Assembly: GCA_036873135.1 (NCBI GenBank)
Contig: JAPTYO010000059.1
Location: forward strand, 24,999,066 to 25,063,065
Length of the DNA: 64,000 nt
Reading direction: 5' to 3'
From: Clarkia xantiana subsp. parviflora
Taxonomy: Eukaryota; Streptophyta; Magnoliopsida; Myrtales; Onagraceae
Shown: piece after piece, positions 34,661-46,167 of the stretch
Layout: every line of letters begins with the position of its first letter
Numbering within the stretch: the stretch's first letter is position 1
The notes under the pieces: model-generated
Seen by the model: the letters and a program-made list of their open reading frames with translations, nothing else
What the model was told of the DNA's origin: nothing
Database searches by the model: none
Position numbers and translations under genes: made by a program

Positions 34661-34927
34661 TACTCGCCGCTGCAGCTCGGACAAACGCTGACCAGTGAAA
34701 GAGTGACAGGGAGTTTAAAAAGAGTGGAGATGGAGGAGTGGGTGGAGACTTTCGGATGGATATATAAATTTCTATTAGTCCATGGATGGCCTGCGCCTGA
34801 CAGAGAGGGGGCCAACAACTACAGCTCGTATTGGAAATGAGATGAGGATGAAGACCGGTATGGTAGTCTGTGTCCACTTGTCAAACAGAGATAGCACAAG
34901 GATGGTGACGAGCTGACAGGTGGTGAT

Positions 34928-35071
34928 TAGTGATGGCAACGGGTCTCGGGCCCGACTGACCCGCGTCCCCGACCCGGTTTTGACCCGCCGATCCGCGGGT
35001 CACGGAAATGGTTCGGGGCGGGTTCGGATCTAGGGGTGCGGGCCCCGTAGACTCGCCCTGAAGTGCCTATG

Positions 35072-35102
<31 letters not shown>

Positions 35103-35535
35103 TAAATTTTTTTTAATAGTAATATGACGTAACATTTACTAAATAATATGGTTAATATAATTATAGTACATATATATAAATAACAACGACCAAATTATAA
35201 ATAGATGTATATTTAGATTATTAGGATTTGTTAATTTGAATTTGGTGTTTGGATTTGTATTTGTATTTTGTGATGAATTTGATGTGTTTGTTGTTTATAT
35301 TTGATTGGTGTTTAGATTTGGTGTTAGATTTATGGTTTGAATTTATATATAACGTAATATTTTGGCAAAAAAAATTATATTTAATATTGAGAAGTGAAAA
35401 AAAAAAAAAAAATAGTTCACAAGGCGGGACGGGACCCCGCGGGTCGACCCGCATGATTTTTTCCCCAGCTGACCCGCCCCTGGAGGTACCCCTATCCGGG
35501 TTCGGGTCTGCCGACCCGCCCCATTACCATCCATA
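34928..35535. mobile_element. hAT-like inverted-repeat element with GGGTC/GACCC-rich ends
   Basis: Left end TAGTGATGGCAACGGG; right end CCCATTACCATCCATA. Sub-terminal CGGGTC and GACCCG words continue the palindrome (34940-35040 against 35425-35520). The centre is AT-rich with a (TA)n run at 35073-35093. Flanking 8-mers GTGGTGAT and ATTGTGAT match at six of eight positions, a weak sign of an aged hAT duplication. Confidence 0.6.
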
Positions 35536-35539
35536 ATTG

Positions 35540-37800
35540 TGATGCTGATACCATTATCTTGAATTTTACGGTGAAGATGACGGGGAAATATTACATTTTC
35601 TTGCGTAATAATAGACAATCGTATAATATGCGAATAACTCGATGAGTTCGAATAAAATAAACTCGAGTTTATTTCAATTTGATTACTTGATCATTAGATT
35701 ATGTATGTATAATGAATAATTTTTATCTCTCTTAAATTTTGATTAATTCTCTCTCATGATCTAACAGCTGAGAAATTAAATTGAAATAAATTCGACTGCA
35801 TTTTAGTAAACATGAGTAATTTTACATATTCAAAAAATTAATACTATATCACCATAGCATATGTATGATACTCTTATTTGTACCATAGTTACATCACATA
35901 AGAGATACACATCAGAGTTAACTGAATCTGTAATCGGCTTTGCCAGTAAAAGACCATTGGGGAGAAAATAAATAGTTGTCTTGTGAATTTTGAAGAGTAA
36001 ATTTGAAAATATATAAAGTGTGCAGGTCCAAAGTCACGTACCATCTATTAGAAAAAAGATTTTTGACAGTGTCACGCACTTTAAAGGGAACAAGTAGATT
36101 TTAATACTTCTGATTGTACCTCAAATAGAAAAAGTAGTTTGAAAATTACACAAGTATGAAAATGTATCAGTGATTAATCAGTGCATGATGGAGCGTGATA
36201 ACAATCGTGTCTTGACATTTTTATTTACACTTATCATGGAATTTCGTCATAAACTACTTTTTGTTTAGGTCTAAATAGTCTCATTGCAAACAATATTTTG
36301 TAATACTTGATTACAACTTACATCATCACTATATATAAAATAACTTGCAATACTTTTAGCTCTAAATAGTCTCATTGCAAATGTGATACACACAACACAA
36401 TTAGATATATCATATATATACTAGTTATTAACGCGTGCATCGATCATTTAAATTTCAAGATATATAATTTATTTTAAATTTACTAATATTTATAATTAAT
36501 CAAAGTAAAATATGGGCAAGTTGATTCGTTGTGAGAAACGAATCTATGTGATAGAGAAGAGTGACATAACGTAATTCAAAACATGAGAAAGAGATGGGGA
36601 TAATTAAATAAAAAATTAACTAATGTCTTCAGTTACGGTACTAAGTTAGCCTTATAGTTAGATATATAAATGAGTTGGGTCGAGAATTATGTTGGTTATT
36701 AACGGCTCAATTGTATCTAACTCATCAACTTGAGGTGTCAAGAATCTAAACTTGTTCTTAACTACTTAGAGTCATCAATGGACAAATACGACCTATACAA
36801 ACGTAAATACAATATCACAATACCAACAAAATTTGATTTAACAATAAAGATAAAATTAATCACAAAAATATAAAGTTTAGACTTGAAATTACATAAAATA
36901 TTTATTTAACATTAATTAGGTTGTACACAATGTGATTGGATTAACAAATAGAAAAACTAAATTAATAGTTTGAGTCCATAAATATTGGACGATGAGTAAA
37001 ATGTTATTTGTACGAGGTCAAACTTCAAGAACCACATTTCACCCATATGTTGACTTGTTATATATATATAATTTGGTAAGTAACTGATTTATGTGATAGA
37101 AAAATCTCAACAGACGGAACATATATCACCTGATCTATATAATTCGTTGAATAAAAAAATTTACATGTATCTGAAATTTGAACGGAACGAGTATGATAGG
37201 GCTAACTTAAATTGATATGAATGTTGGATTGTAAGTTAATTATAATTACTATGACATGCCGACTAAGCGACCTTAAAAAAACCAAAATTTAAATAATGAT
37301 TTAATGATAGTATTAAAGATAAATAAATATTTCTCAAATATAGTAATGACTAAATTATTAATTTTATAAAATATAGGAACTAAATAATATATTTTTTATT
37401 AATAAAATGAAAATGTAAAAAAAAAAAAAAATAAATAAATATGTATATAGGGTGATGACCAATGTGGAATGCTGAGTAAAATATACGGCAAACTAAATTT
37501 CATTACGGGAGGGTTAACCACTTTATTTTATTGGAACTAATGAATAATAATCATATTTGTGGCAACTAACAAATTTGTCTCTTTCTGTGTGACATAGCAA
37601 CAACAACGATAGGAATCTGGAATCTTGTTCAGCAATACACAACGTGGAGCTCTCGAACTTCTCGGCGGTATTATTATAATGGATAAATTATAAATATTCT
37701 TATAAGTAAGATCGAATTATTAATGTGTAGTGTCGAGATAAATTATTATAGGTCCGAACATGTGGCATTGACCATTCTGTATGGTTAACTCTACACTCAA
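35540..37800. other. AT-rich intergenic DNA with a possible Helitron-like end
   Basis: No coding signal. A 21-bp word TCTAAATAGTCTCATTGCAAA occurs twice (about 36270 and 36361). On the minus strand near 36445-36419 the sequence GATGCACGCGTTAATAACTAGT ends in CTAGT after a partial hairpin. That looks like a Helitron 3' end, but no partner 5' end was found. Confidence 0.35.
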
Positions 37801-37817
37801 ATCTTCTAGACATTTAA

Positions 37818-38638
37818 GGGTTAAAGGTCCTTTTGGTACCACATGTTTGCAAAAATTACACTGTTCATACCACTAGTATTTTTTCGTACCGAATTGGTAC
37901 CATATGTTTCCAAACCTTACTGTTTTGGTACCTCCGTTAGGGTTCCGTCAAAAACAGCCGTTAAATGGCATGTGCCATGCACGTGACCATCCAAAAACTT
38001 TCAGTTTTGTTACAATTTAGTCCATCTAATACATCCCTAACTTTTATTTTGTTCAATTTAGTCCTAAAACTTCAAAATCAAACCATTTCCCCAAATTGAC
38101 CTAGCCGGACCTAGCCATGGGCTAGATCCGACCCTGGGTCATGGTCGCCGGACCCAGGCGACCCCGACCCAGGGTCGGACCTAGCCCTAGGCTAGGTCCG
38201 GCTAGGTCAATTGGGACCTAGCCCCAATTTAGGGTTAGGTCCCAATTGACCTAGCCGGACCTAGCCTAGGGCTAGGTCCGACCCTGGGTCGGGGTCGCCT
38301 GGGTCCGGCGACCATGACCCAGGGTCGGACCTAGCCCATGGCTAGGTCCGGCTAGGTCAATTTGGGAAAATAGTTTGGTTTTGAAGTTTTAGGACTAAAT
38401 TGAACAAAATAAAAGTTAGGGATGTATTAGATGGACTAAATTGTAACAAAACTGAAAGTTTTGGGCTGGTCACGTGCATGGCACATGCCATTTAACGGCT
38501 GTTTTTGACGGAACCCTAACGGAGGTACCAAAACAGTAAGGTTTGGAAACATATGGTACCAATTCGGTACGAAAAAATACTAGTGGTATGAACAGTATAA
38601 TTTTTGCAAACATGTGGTACCAAAAGGACCTTTAACCC
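37818..38638. mobile_element. Mutator-like fold-back element with perfect 10-bp target duplication and GC-rich palindromic centre
   Basis: It is flanked by AGACATTTAA (37808-37817 and 38639-38648). Ends GGGTTAAAGGTCCTTTTGG and CCAAAAGGACCTTTAACCC are perfect mirrors, and the arms stay close inverses for about 280 bp each. Both arms carry CACGTG: GCACGTGACCATCC at the left and TGGTCACGTGCATGG at the right. The centre (about 38095-38365) is itself palindromic, built from GACCTAGCCGGACCTAGCC and GACCCAGGGTCGGACCTAGC units. Arm identity is high, so the insertion looks young. No transposase. Confidence 0.93.
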
Positions 38639-38649
38639 AGACATTTAAT

Positions 38650-39105
38650 TAGCTCTCGAGCGTCTTCAATTAGTTTGTGTTGCGGCTTATCGGACTTTAA
38701 TCAATATTTGCAAGGTATTAAATGAGGGCTCAGGTCTTCCCAAACTAAATTTTACAGTATGGGAGGAAACAAATTATTAAGATAAAAACAATCTCACTGT
38801 TAGTGGTGTAAATGATTATTAAGAACACCATTTAGCTGAATTACTTTATATATAAGAGAAATAGTGATTGTTTCAAATTTATATATCTCATAGGATATTA
38901 ATGCATAATATATTATTTCGTTAGATCTCAAAAGGCCCTGACCTGATTAGTGGCTCAACGGATTGAACCGTTTGATAGGCCTAGTCCTAGCGTTCAGGAG
39001 AGCAACTTGCTATTACACTTTATTTATTTATTTATTTATTTAATTTTGGTTTCTTATGGGGTGGTCTTAGGGGTTTCATCAAGAGGACATCTCCCGTAAC
39101 ATGCT
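38650..39105. other. Short intergenic stretch, nothing recognised
   Basis: No open frame or repeat of note apart from a TTTA run at 39021-39040. Confidence 0.5.
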
Positions 39106-39783
39106 TGTTGATGGATATACACCCAATTTTTGCAATACCCCGCAAACCGAGCAACCCGGCTGCGGAACGGATCACGTGTGGCCTTAGACACCGAACAAGG
39201 TGCGAAGTTAGCCACCCCTAAAAAAAATTGGCCAAACTTGGAGTCGGCTAAAAAATAGGTCGACCCCGAGTAAGCCGGCTTGTCTAGACAAGTCGACCCC
39301 GAATATGCCGACTTGTCCTAGACTAGTCGACCCCGACCAAAAGCGGCACCCTCAATACCCTGTTGCCAAACATGAAATACATAGCCTATCTACGGTTAGC
39401 CAAGGATAACACTATCCTGGACGAGATTTGACACAAATTCCTATAAATACTCATCATCATTCTCATTCAAGGGTTAAGATCTATCTCTTTCTACAACTAT
39501 TCTATTCATTTATATCTCTAAAATAGAAGCTGACTTAGGCATCAAAGTAGGTTTACCGGCCGTCGACCCGGTCACCCCTTCTTGCAGATGACTAAGGTGA
39601 GAGACAATACCCGAAGTGGAGCAGTGCAACTGATACCGCATCAAGGGAGTACTAGATCCATCATTGGAGGCGAGAGACACTACCCGAAGTGGAGCAGTGC
39701 AACCGGGATCTCATCAAGGGAGCACTAGATCCATCATTCGCGTCGTCTAGTGAGATTCAAACAAAAAGTCACAGCATACCTTC
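39106..39783 (+). mobile_element. Older gypsy-type element, left part (LTR and leader), split by the inner element
   Basis: Begins TGTTGATGGATATACACCC. The inner LTR, read on its coding strand, begins with the similar TGATGGATATAC, so the two are probably related families. A TATA box CCTATAAATACTC lies at about 39441. Two copies of a unit of about 73 bp follow (39591-39738; shared core CCCGAAGTGGAGCAGTGCAA). The sequence resumes at 50161 after the inner element. The LTR end and primer-binding site could not be fixed. Confidence 0.6.
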
Positions 39784-40539
39784 TGTTTCGACCAAGTTAT
39801 TGCGGGTTGCCCGCTGAATAACTCGTCGAAGTCTTCGAGTTGGGTGCGAGCCAAGTCCGTCCTCTAGAGTCGCGTGCGGGCCTTAGCTTCGTCTTCTGAA
39901 CAGCGGTAAGTCCTCTGGGCTCTCTGATAGTTCGTCTGTCTGCACCTGCGAGAGGAACATTACCAAGCAATCCCCATGGAGAGGGGGGGTGCTTGGTGCG
40001 CTCGCTCCGACGATCAACATTAGTCGGCTTCTAGAGAGAGAAAGAGAGGGTTTTCTAGAGAGAGGTCAGAGCTTTTCCCAATCTCACCCAAAGTGACTTT
40101 TAAAATGACTTTAGAATGTTTACCCCCAAGGTGGCTATTTATAGGCAACCTTGGACCGTAAACCGGTTTTGACCCGGTTCAATGTGGAAATGTGAACCGG
40201 GATGTAGGGGAGAGCTTTGGGAAAAGGACTCTGACGCGAGTCTCAAGCGGCTGTCACGAGCGGGACGCGCGCACCTTTGAAACATAGATCTCGAATACAT
40301 AGGAGTTAGTTAAAAATCGGGTCTCCTATACATCCGAGATGAAATGGGGGGTGTGCGCGACACCCCCCAGGTGTTGAGTTTATCCGGAATTCCGGGTAAG
40401 CCCCCCGGGGATGTCGGGCAAGTTCGCGACTTGCCCGGTTTCCCCCGGTTAGCTCGAAATTGGGGATTCGTAAAGGGTCTTGCGCGTGTATGAGGTCCGA
40501 ATAATTAAGACCGAGCCCGAATCATGCGTATATCCATCA
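39784..40539 (-). repeat. 3' LTR of the inner gypsy element
   Basis: 756 bp with plus-strand ends TGTTTCGACC and TATCCATCA. It matches 49382-50155 almost base for base. By eye I count about ten substitutions plus an indel in the G-run, a 15-bp segment present only here (near 40288) and a 30-bp segment present only in the other LTR. That low divergence points to a fairly recent insertion. The minus-strand TATA box CCTATAAATAGCC lies at about 40135-40145. The purine-rich ACTCGGGGGCAAG just before it on the minus strand (40540-40552) is the likely polypurine tract. Confidence 0.95.
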
Positions 40540-42398
40540 CTTGCCCCCGAGTTAAATAACGGCTTGACCTTTGTTTAACTCTATTCTAAGATAGGGTATA
40601 CGCGTGATTCGGGTCGTCTGCTCACCTTGAGTTTTGACCTACCAAGGGTGGATACGCGTGGCTCAGGCGAATTCCGTGTCTTAGTTTTTTGAGGTGGTCA
40701 TGCTTGATAACTGCACAAAGGGTTAGTAGCACAACGGACTCCGAGTAATATGGTAAATGTAATTGTTTGGAGAATTAGGGCGCGAGCGCACACGAAATCT
40801 TTCGGGTTTGTAAGACGATCAAATAAGTATGGAACGTTCATGCCATGACTAATCATACCAAAATGATAATAAATCATGAAAGTTTTGGCAAAACGTTTTT
40901 CATGCAGTATGATGGTTTCCGGGAGCCCGTCGTCCGAGACGGCCGTCTTGACGGCGAGGCGACGGTTTTAGTGAATGAAACAACGCCGGGTTTGGAAAAT
41001 CACATGTGACGGGCGTAATATGAAAAATCATAAACATAGCGTTTTCAAAAAGTTGAGACCATTTGAAATGACTTAGTTAAATTTAGCTAAGTCATTTGAT
41101 GGTGAAAACCCAAGCTATCAACAATTTAAAAAACGAAGGGTGGATGAGAGTGTACCTCTTGGATGTATGGTACTTACTAGGTTGTGTAGTCCACCTCCTT
41201 CATGATAGCTTATAAAACTATCAACATTTGAATTGGTTGTTGTAAGAGTTTTGGAGGGGCCTAGGTAGTGATTTTAGGAATTCACTTTAGGGTGCTAGTG
41301 AGACCCCATTTCGGCCGGCCACAACCAGGAGCACCACCGGCGAGGTCAGGGCGGCCCAGCGGCGGCGAGGCGGCGGCGACAGCGGCGACGGTAGCGGGCG
41401 GCGGCTGCACCATTCGCGGGTCGATTTCGAGCTCGATTCGACCCGTTTTCGAGTCCTTCTTGTCGAGTATCGATTGGTAACGTCCTCCCCTCCCTTTTCT
41501 TGATGTTAATTAGTCCTTTAGGGCTGCACATTTTGAATTTCAATAAGGTGCATGGTAGGTGTTTGATGAAATGCCTAAGTGAAATTTTGGCTTGATTTTC
41601 AAAATTCGTTTTTGGCTAAGCTCTAAATGTAGATAGATAGAGTTAAGGATAGTGAACTCCCTTTGTGAAGAGGTCCCTAGGTTCCGACCAACCGAGGGGG
41701 AATCGTGGAGGTTCAAAATCGGACTTATTTGAGCGAAAAGTTCGACCCTTTGTATCTTGATATGATGTTCCCTATTGTGATGATGCCCCCTTGATTGTTT
41801 GTGAGTGGATAGCCATGCCCCCGGAGTTTAGACGATTGCTTGGTAGTTCGCGTTCATTAGTGGCTTAGTTGACCCGAATGTTCTTCGGATTGCTCGGGGA
41901 GGGGTAAGTCTCCCCGTGACATGTAATAGGCTTGCTTAAGTGCATTTGAGCTGCTTGTATGTGCCCCCGGAGCCTTGAGCCGTTTTGGGGATAAAATTTG
42001 ATCGAAATGTGGTCGGATGACATTTTGGTAATTATAACCAACTTTGCACGTCTTTGATTTCTTTAGCTCTTGAACTTATCGCTTTGTAGAGCGCTTGAAT
42101 ACCTGTGTCACATTGCACAAATGTATGAAAATTTGATTAGTAGGTGGCCTAGGCCTTTGATGAGCGTAAGGACTTTTGACTCCCGAGCGGGAGGGTCCCT
42201 AGCTGTTTGCTCGCGGACAGTTGGTCCGTTGGGTTGAATATCCTTGCAAAGGACTTTGATGAATGCGGTTGATGTGTTGCCTTGGTTTTTGATTGAGTTG
42301 TGTATGGTTTTTGCAGGGCTTGGTTGACGGGCTTGCAGGCGCACGACTTTGATATTTAGAGTGTTCCTGATAGGAAACGGTTTCTGCTTCTTCGCACA

Positions 42399-44731
42399 AT
42401 GAGTAAGTCTCATCCCTTTGTTTCGGATAACTTTGAGGGAGAGGTTGATGAGGGCACCATGGATTCCGATTCTGGGTCTCGAAGTGGTGTACTTTTGGGA
42501 CCGTCGGGTGACCGCGTGATACTAGAGAAGACTCAGGTATTTTTTCCCAACAAGCTTCCACGTTCCAAGTTTGACCTCTATGTCTCGACCCGGGGCTGGT
42601 GTCCCGGCCTAGAGGTCTTGTATCCTTGGGATGTTGTAAAGGGGGTTGAATTTGGTCGGCCCACCGTTCCTCCAGCTGAGTACGAGGCAGTCTACCTTTC
42701 ACAGTTTCGAGAAGGGCTGCGGTTCCCCTACTGTCAGGATCTGGTCCGCCTTTGTCGATATTATAGGATTTCTCCCGTCTCTATTACCCCACCAGGGTTT
42801 AGAGCTTGGACGTGTTTTCGGGTGCAATGTCATCTAAACTCCTGGGACTACTCGATAGTGCTGTTTCGAGCCTTCTACCGCCTGGGTAAGGCGGACGAGT
42901 CTGGGATGTGCACCTTCAGCTTGCGTTGGCCTCATATGACCGAAAAGGGATTCTCTTCCCTTGGCTTGCGCAGGGCGGGGTGGAATACTGAAGCGCGGTT
43001 CTGCGAACGGTCGGACACTTCCCAGAATAAATGGAAGTGTCAGTACTTTTTTATAAAGGATGCGGGCACGACTTGGACGACTTCTCACATATTGGATGCC
43101 GATCCCGTTCCACGCTTTCAGGAGTTCTCCGATAGAGACAAGGTCGCTTTGAAGAAGATCCACGCGGCGAATAGGGCGGGGGAGTACAGCCCCCTTTATC
43201 GTGCTTCTGACGCCGAGCTGCTCGCGGCGGGCATTCACGTACGTCCTTCGGGGGAGGAGTTGGTATGTTTTGAAGTTTTGTAACATTTGTTCTTGTTTCC
43301 TTGTAGGTTGGTTTCTTAACAGACGCCCCTGTTTACAGGGTGGAGTTGCAGGCGGGTCTTCTCAGATTGTTTCCGGCCTAGACGATACTCTTCCTGTTGG
43401 CCCGGTTATGGGACTTGTGCCTTTTAAGGGTTTCGTTGAGATTTTTCCCATGCTAACATGCTAATGGTCTTTTTGTGGTCGTCTTTGTAGGCTTGGAATT
43501 CCCGACGGCGGGGGGAGTCGCACCTGTCGGGGAGCATGATGCTGACGTCCGTTCCCCGAGCGATCCTAGGAGGTTGACATCTGCCGGCATGCCTCTCGCT
43601 CCTTCCTGTGACAAAGGGAAAGGGCCTATGTATGCAGATTCGACCATGCCTGTCCCCCGGTCGGGGAGCGGGCGTTCAGTGGAGGTGCCTCCCTTGGCAG
43701 GTGACTGTGGTTGACTTCTTGTTGTATTGGTATGGTTTGCCTTTTCCTAATGTGTTTGCTTTTGATGTGTAGTTGTTCCTACTCCTCCGGCTCTTCGCAA
43801 GTCTGATTTGATTTGCCGGCTTGATCGGGATGTGTCTGGGAATGAGTGGGCTCCGTATTCTCAGTCTACTGTCCGCTTTCCCAAGGATGTTTCCTTGAGC
43901 ACACCTGCTGTTGGTGTGCGTGTGGTTCAGCGGTCTGTTCTGCCGGCTGATCGCAAGACGTGTCCCCGGGATCCTGAGGCTGCGTTGAAATGTGTCGAGG
44001 AGTCGCTCGCGCGCTTTGCTCCTGTACGTTGTTTTCCTTTTATGTTGGATCTATCATGTTTGTCTGGCTTCTTTGTGTGTGATGTGCTTGTGTTGTTGTT
44101 GCAGGTGAATGCCGTGATGACCAACCTCTCCTCTTTTGTTGTTGAGCTTGTCGAGGAGACGAGGGGTCTGCAGGATCGTCATGAGCACTTGTCTCAGGAT
44201 GTCGTTGTGTTGAGGGAGAAGGCGCGCGCACATTCAGATGCTTCTTCCAAGGCTTCCGCTGATCTCAAGGGAAGTCAGGATTGTGCGTCTCAGCTGGAGG
44301 CGGAGCAGTTTGCCCTACTGCGCCAGGAGAAGGTCGATGAGGAGGCACATGCTGTGGCGCTGAGGGAGACTAAGGAGTCTCACGTTGCCCTGGGTGATCA
44401 GCTTGGGATGATTGAGTTTCCTACTACAGCTGATTATCCAAAGCTTCTCGAGAAGGCACGTGATGATCGCATGGAGTCCTTCTCTGTGGATTACTTCAGG
44501 AGGGTATACTCTCTTGCCCCCGATTTTCCTTTCCAGAGTGCCGGTCCATATACTGGCTATGCCCTCGGGGCTATTGCGGGGATCCGAGCGGGCGGTGGAA
44601 CGAGTGGTTTGACGGGACAGGTGTCCTTCCCTGTTGGTGATGATCGTCGTGGTGCTTTCAAAGGCCCTGCGCAAGATGTTTTTATGACTGACGCCTTTGG
44701 TTCTGGTGCTCCTGACGTTGGGTCAGGTTGA
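42399..44731 (+). CDS. Antisense five-exon gene inside the gypsy element (putative plant transposon protein, PF04195-like)
   Basis: Exons are 42399-43262, 43339-43429, 43491-43700, 43773-44023 and 44105-44731. They total 2043 nt and 680 residues, and GT/AG borders and phases agree at all four introns. No in-frame stop occurs. The N-terminal half (about 60-240) contains PPAEYEAVYLSQFREGLRFP, YYRISPVSITPPGFRAW and KWKCQYFFIKDA. I recognise this as the type annotated in plants as putative gypsy-type transposon protein. The middle is Pro/Gly/Ser-rich and low in complexity. The C-terminal part from about residue 475 (LVEETRGLQDRHEHL onward) is a probable coiled coil, followed by YPKLLEKARDDRMESFSVDY. 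Function is unknown. It lies opposite to gag and upstream of the 3' LTR, a position where antisense genes of Tat elements occur. A GC-rich stretch at 41300-41480 could be its 5' UTR. Splicing is inferred from sequence only. Confidence 0.65.
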
Positions 44732-45118
44732 TCTTTTTTTGTTTTTTCTTGTGTATATATGGTTGCTCCCCTTGCATGGGTGAGATTTTGACGGGGTGCG
44801 TCTTGGGCTTGACTCTTTATGCTGGCTGGATGTCTTTACTTTTTAGTCCTGCTATATTATATATATATATGCCTGACATGAGATGTTAGAAAGATATAAT
44901 ACTTAATATTATTTTGCATCTTCCTTTATTGCTGTCTCAATAACTTGTTCTCTTTTTGGAAGAGTGTTGCTCTATTGACTGGTCGATTTCCTTAATCCGA
45001 TGGTTTTCCTTAGGAAATTGCATCTCTGTTGGTGGCGGGGTGTGGATGAGTTAGTATTACCGTCACCTGTGGCTTTGTAAGGAGGATGATCCTTGTTGAA
45101 CTGCTTGTCTTCCTTTAC
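44732..45118. other. Non-coding spacer of the gypsy element
   Basis: T-rich sequence beyond the antisense gene, with ATATATATATATG near 44861. No feature beyond likely 3' UTR. Confidence 0.4.
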
Positions 45119-45809
45119 AAGGATGTGAATGGACTAGTATGTTCACATACTTGTTGCTGCGGCGAAGTGTGGATAGATTAGTACGTCCGAGCCTTGCATT
45201 TGTTTGCGAGGGAGGATTCCTAATGATCCGTATGTCCCCCGACTTTTTGTAAGGATGTGAATAGATTAGTACGTTCACATCCTTGTATTGTGGCAAAGTG
45301 TGGATAGATTAGTACGTCCGACACTTATATTTGTTTGCGAGGGAGGATTCCCAATGATCCGCTTGTCCCCCGACTTTTTGCAAGGATGTGAACAGATTAG
45401 TACGTTCACATCCTTGTATTGCGGCGAAGTGTGGATGGATTAGTACGTCCGACACTTGCATTTGTTTGCAAGGGAGGATTCCCAATGATCCGCTTGTCCC
45501 CCGACTTTTGCAAGGATGTGAATAGATTAGTACGTTCACATCCTTGTATTGCGGCGAAGTGTGGATGGATTAGTACGTCCGACACTTGCATTTGTTTGCG
45601 AGGGAGGATTCTCAATGATCCGCTTGTCCCCCGACTTTTGCAAGGATGTGAATAGATTAGTACGTTCACATCCTTGTATTGCGGCGAAGTGTGGATAGAT
45701 TAGTACGTCCGACACTTGCACTTGTTTGCGAGGGAGGATTCCCAATGATCCGCTTGTCCCCCGACTTTTTGCAAGGATGTGAACAGATTAGTACGTTCAC
45801 ATCCTTGGT
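45119..45809. repeat. 130-bp tandem repeat, about 5.3 copies, two hairpins per unit
   Basis: Unit starts (AAGGATGTGAA) lie at 45119, 45251, 45382, 45512, 45642 and 45773, so the period is 130-132 bp. The inner copies are almost identical. Each unit has a perfect 11-bp stem, AAGGATGTGAA against TTCACATCCTT, around a loop with GATTAGTACG. A second stem, AAGTGT against ACACTT, surrounds nearly the same core GATTAGTACGT. It occupies the area where pol would be expected in a complete element. Confidence 0.95.
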
Positions 45810-46167
45810 GAAATTATTTTGTCTCCTTGCATGCGTCGCGCTCCCTTTGTTTTGTATACCAGCGTGAGCTTTGCTTAGTCTTGCTTTGCTATCTTTTTGA
45901 TGGCTTTTCTTGTTTCTTGCCCTTTCTGTGTGTAGAGCTAGGGCCTTTGTTGATGATGAATGTGGCTTGTTCCTGGTTTTGGACCGGGGTAGCTTGCCAT
46001 TACATAGTGATTTTTCCTACGCAAGGAGTGAACTTCATTAGTCTTCTTGTTTATTTACAAGGGGTGTGCATGGATGGAGTCAACTGATCTCCCATCCTAA
46101 ATGTTCTACTTAGTACTTGAAAAGTAAAGATAGAGTATGTTCATGTCACGGGGGAAGGGTTATTCCC
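45810..46167. other. Spacer between tandem repeat and gag stop codon
   Basis: No coding signal or pol remnant seen in either strand. Confidence 0.5.

Noticed and set aside
36419..36445. Helitron 3' end (CTAGT after a GC hairpin, minus strand)
   Set aside because: The hairpin is imperfect, no TC 5' end or Rep/helicase remnant was found, and the motif is short enough to occur by chance. Kept only as a remark.
45119..45809. CRISPR-like array
   Set aside because: Direct repeats with regular period, but units are contiguous with no unique spacers, and the setting is a plant retrotransposon.
45063..45867. Overlapping short frames in the 130-bp tandem repeat
   Set aside because: The same peptides recur in register with the DNA repeat. 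They result from periodicity and are not protein genes.
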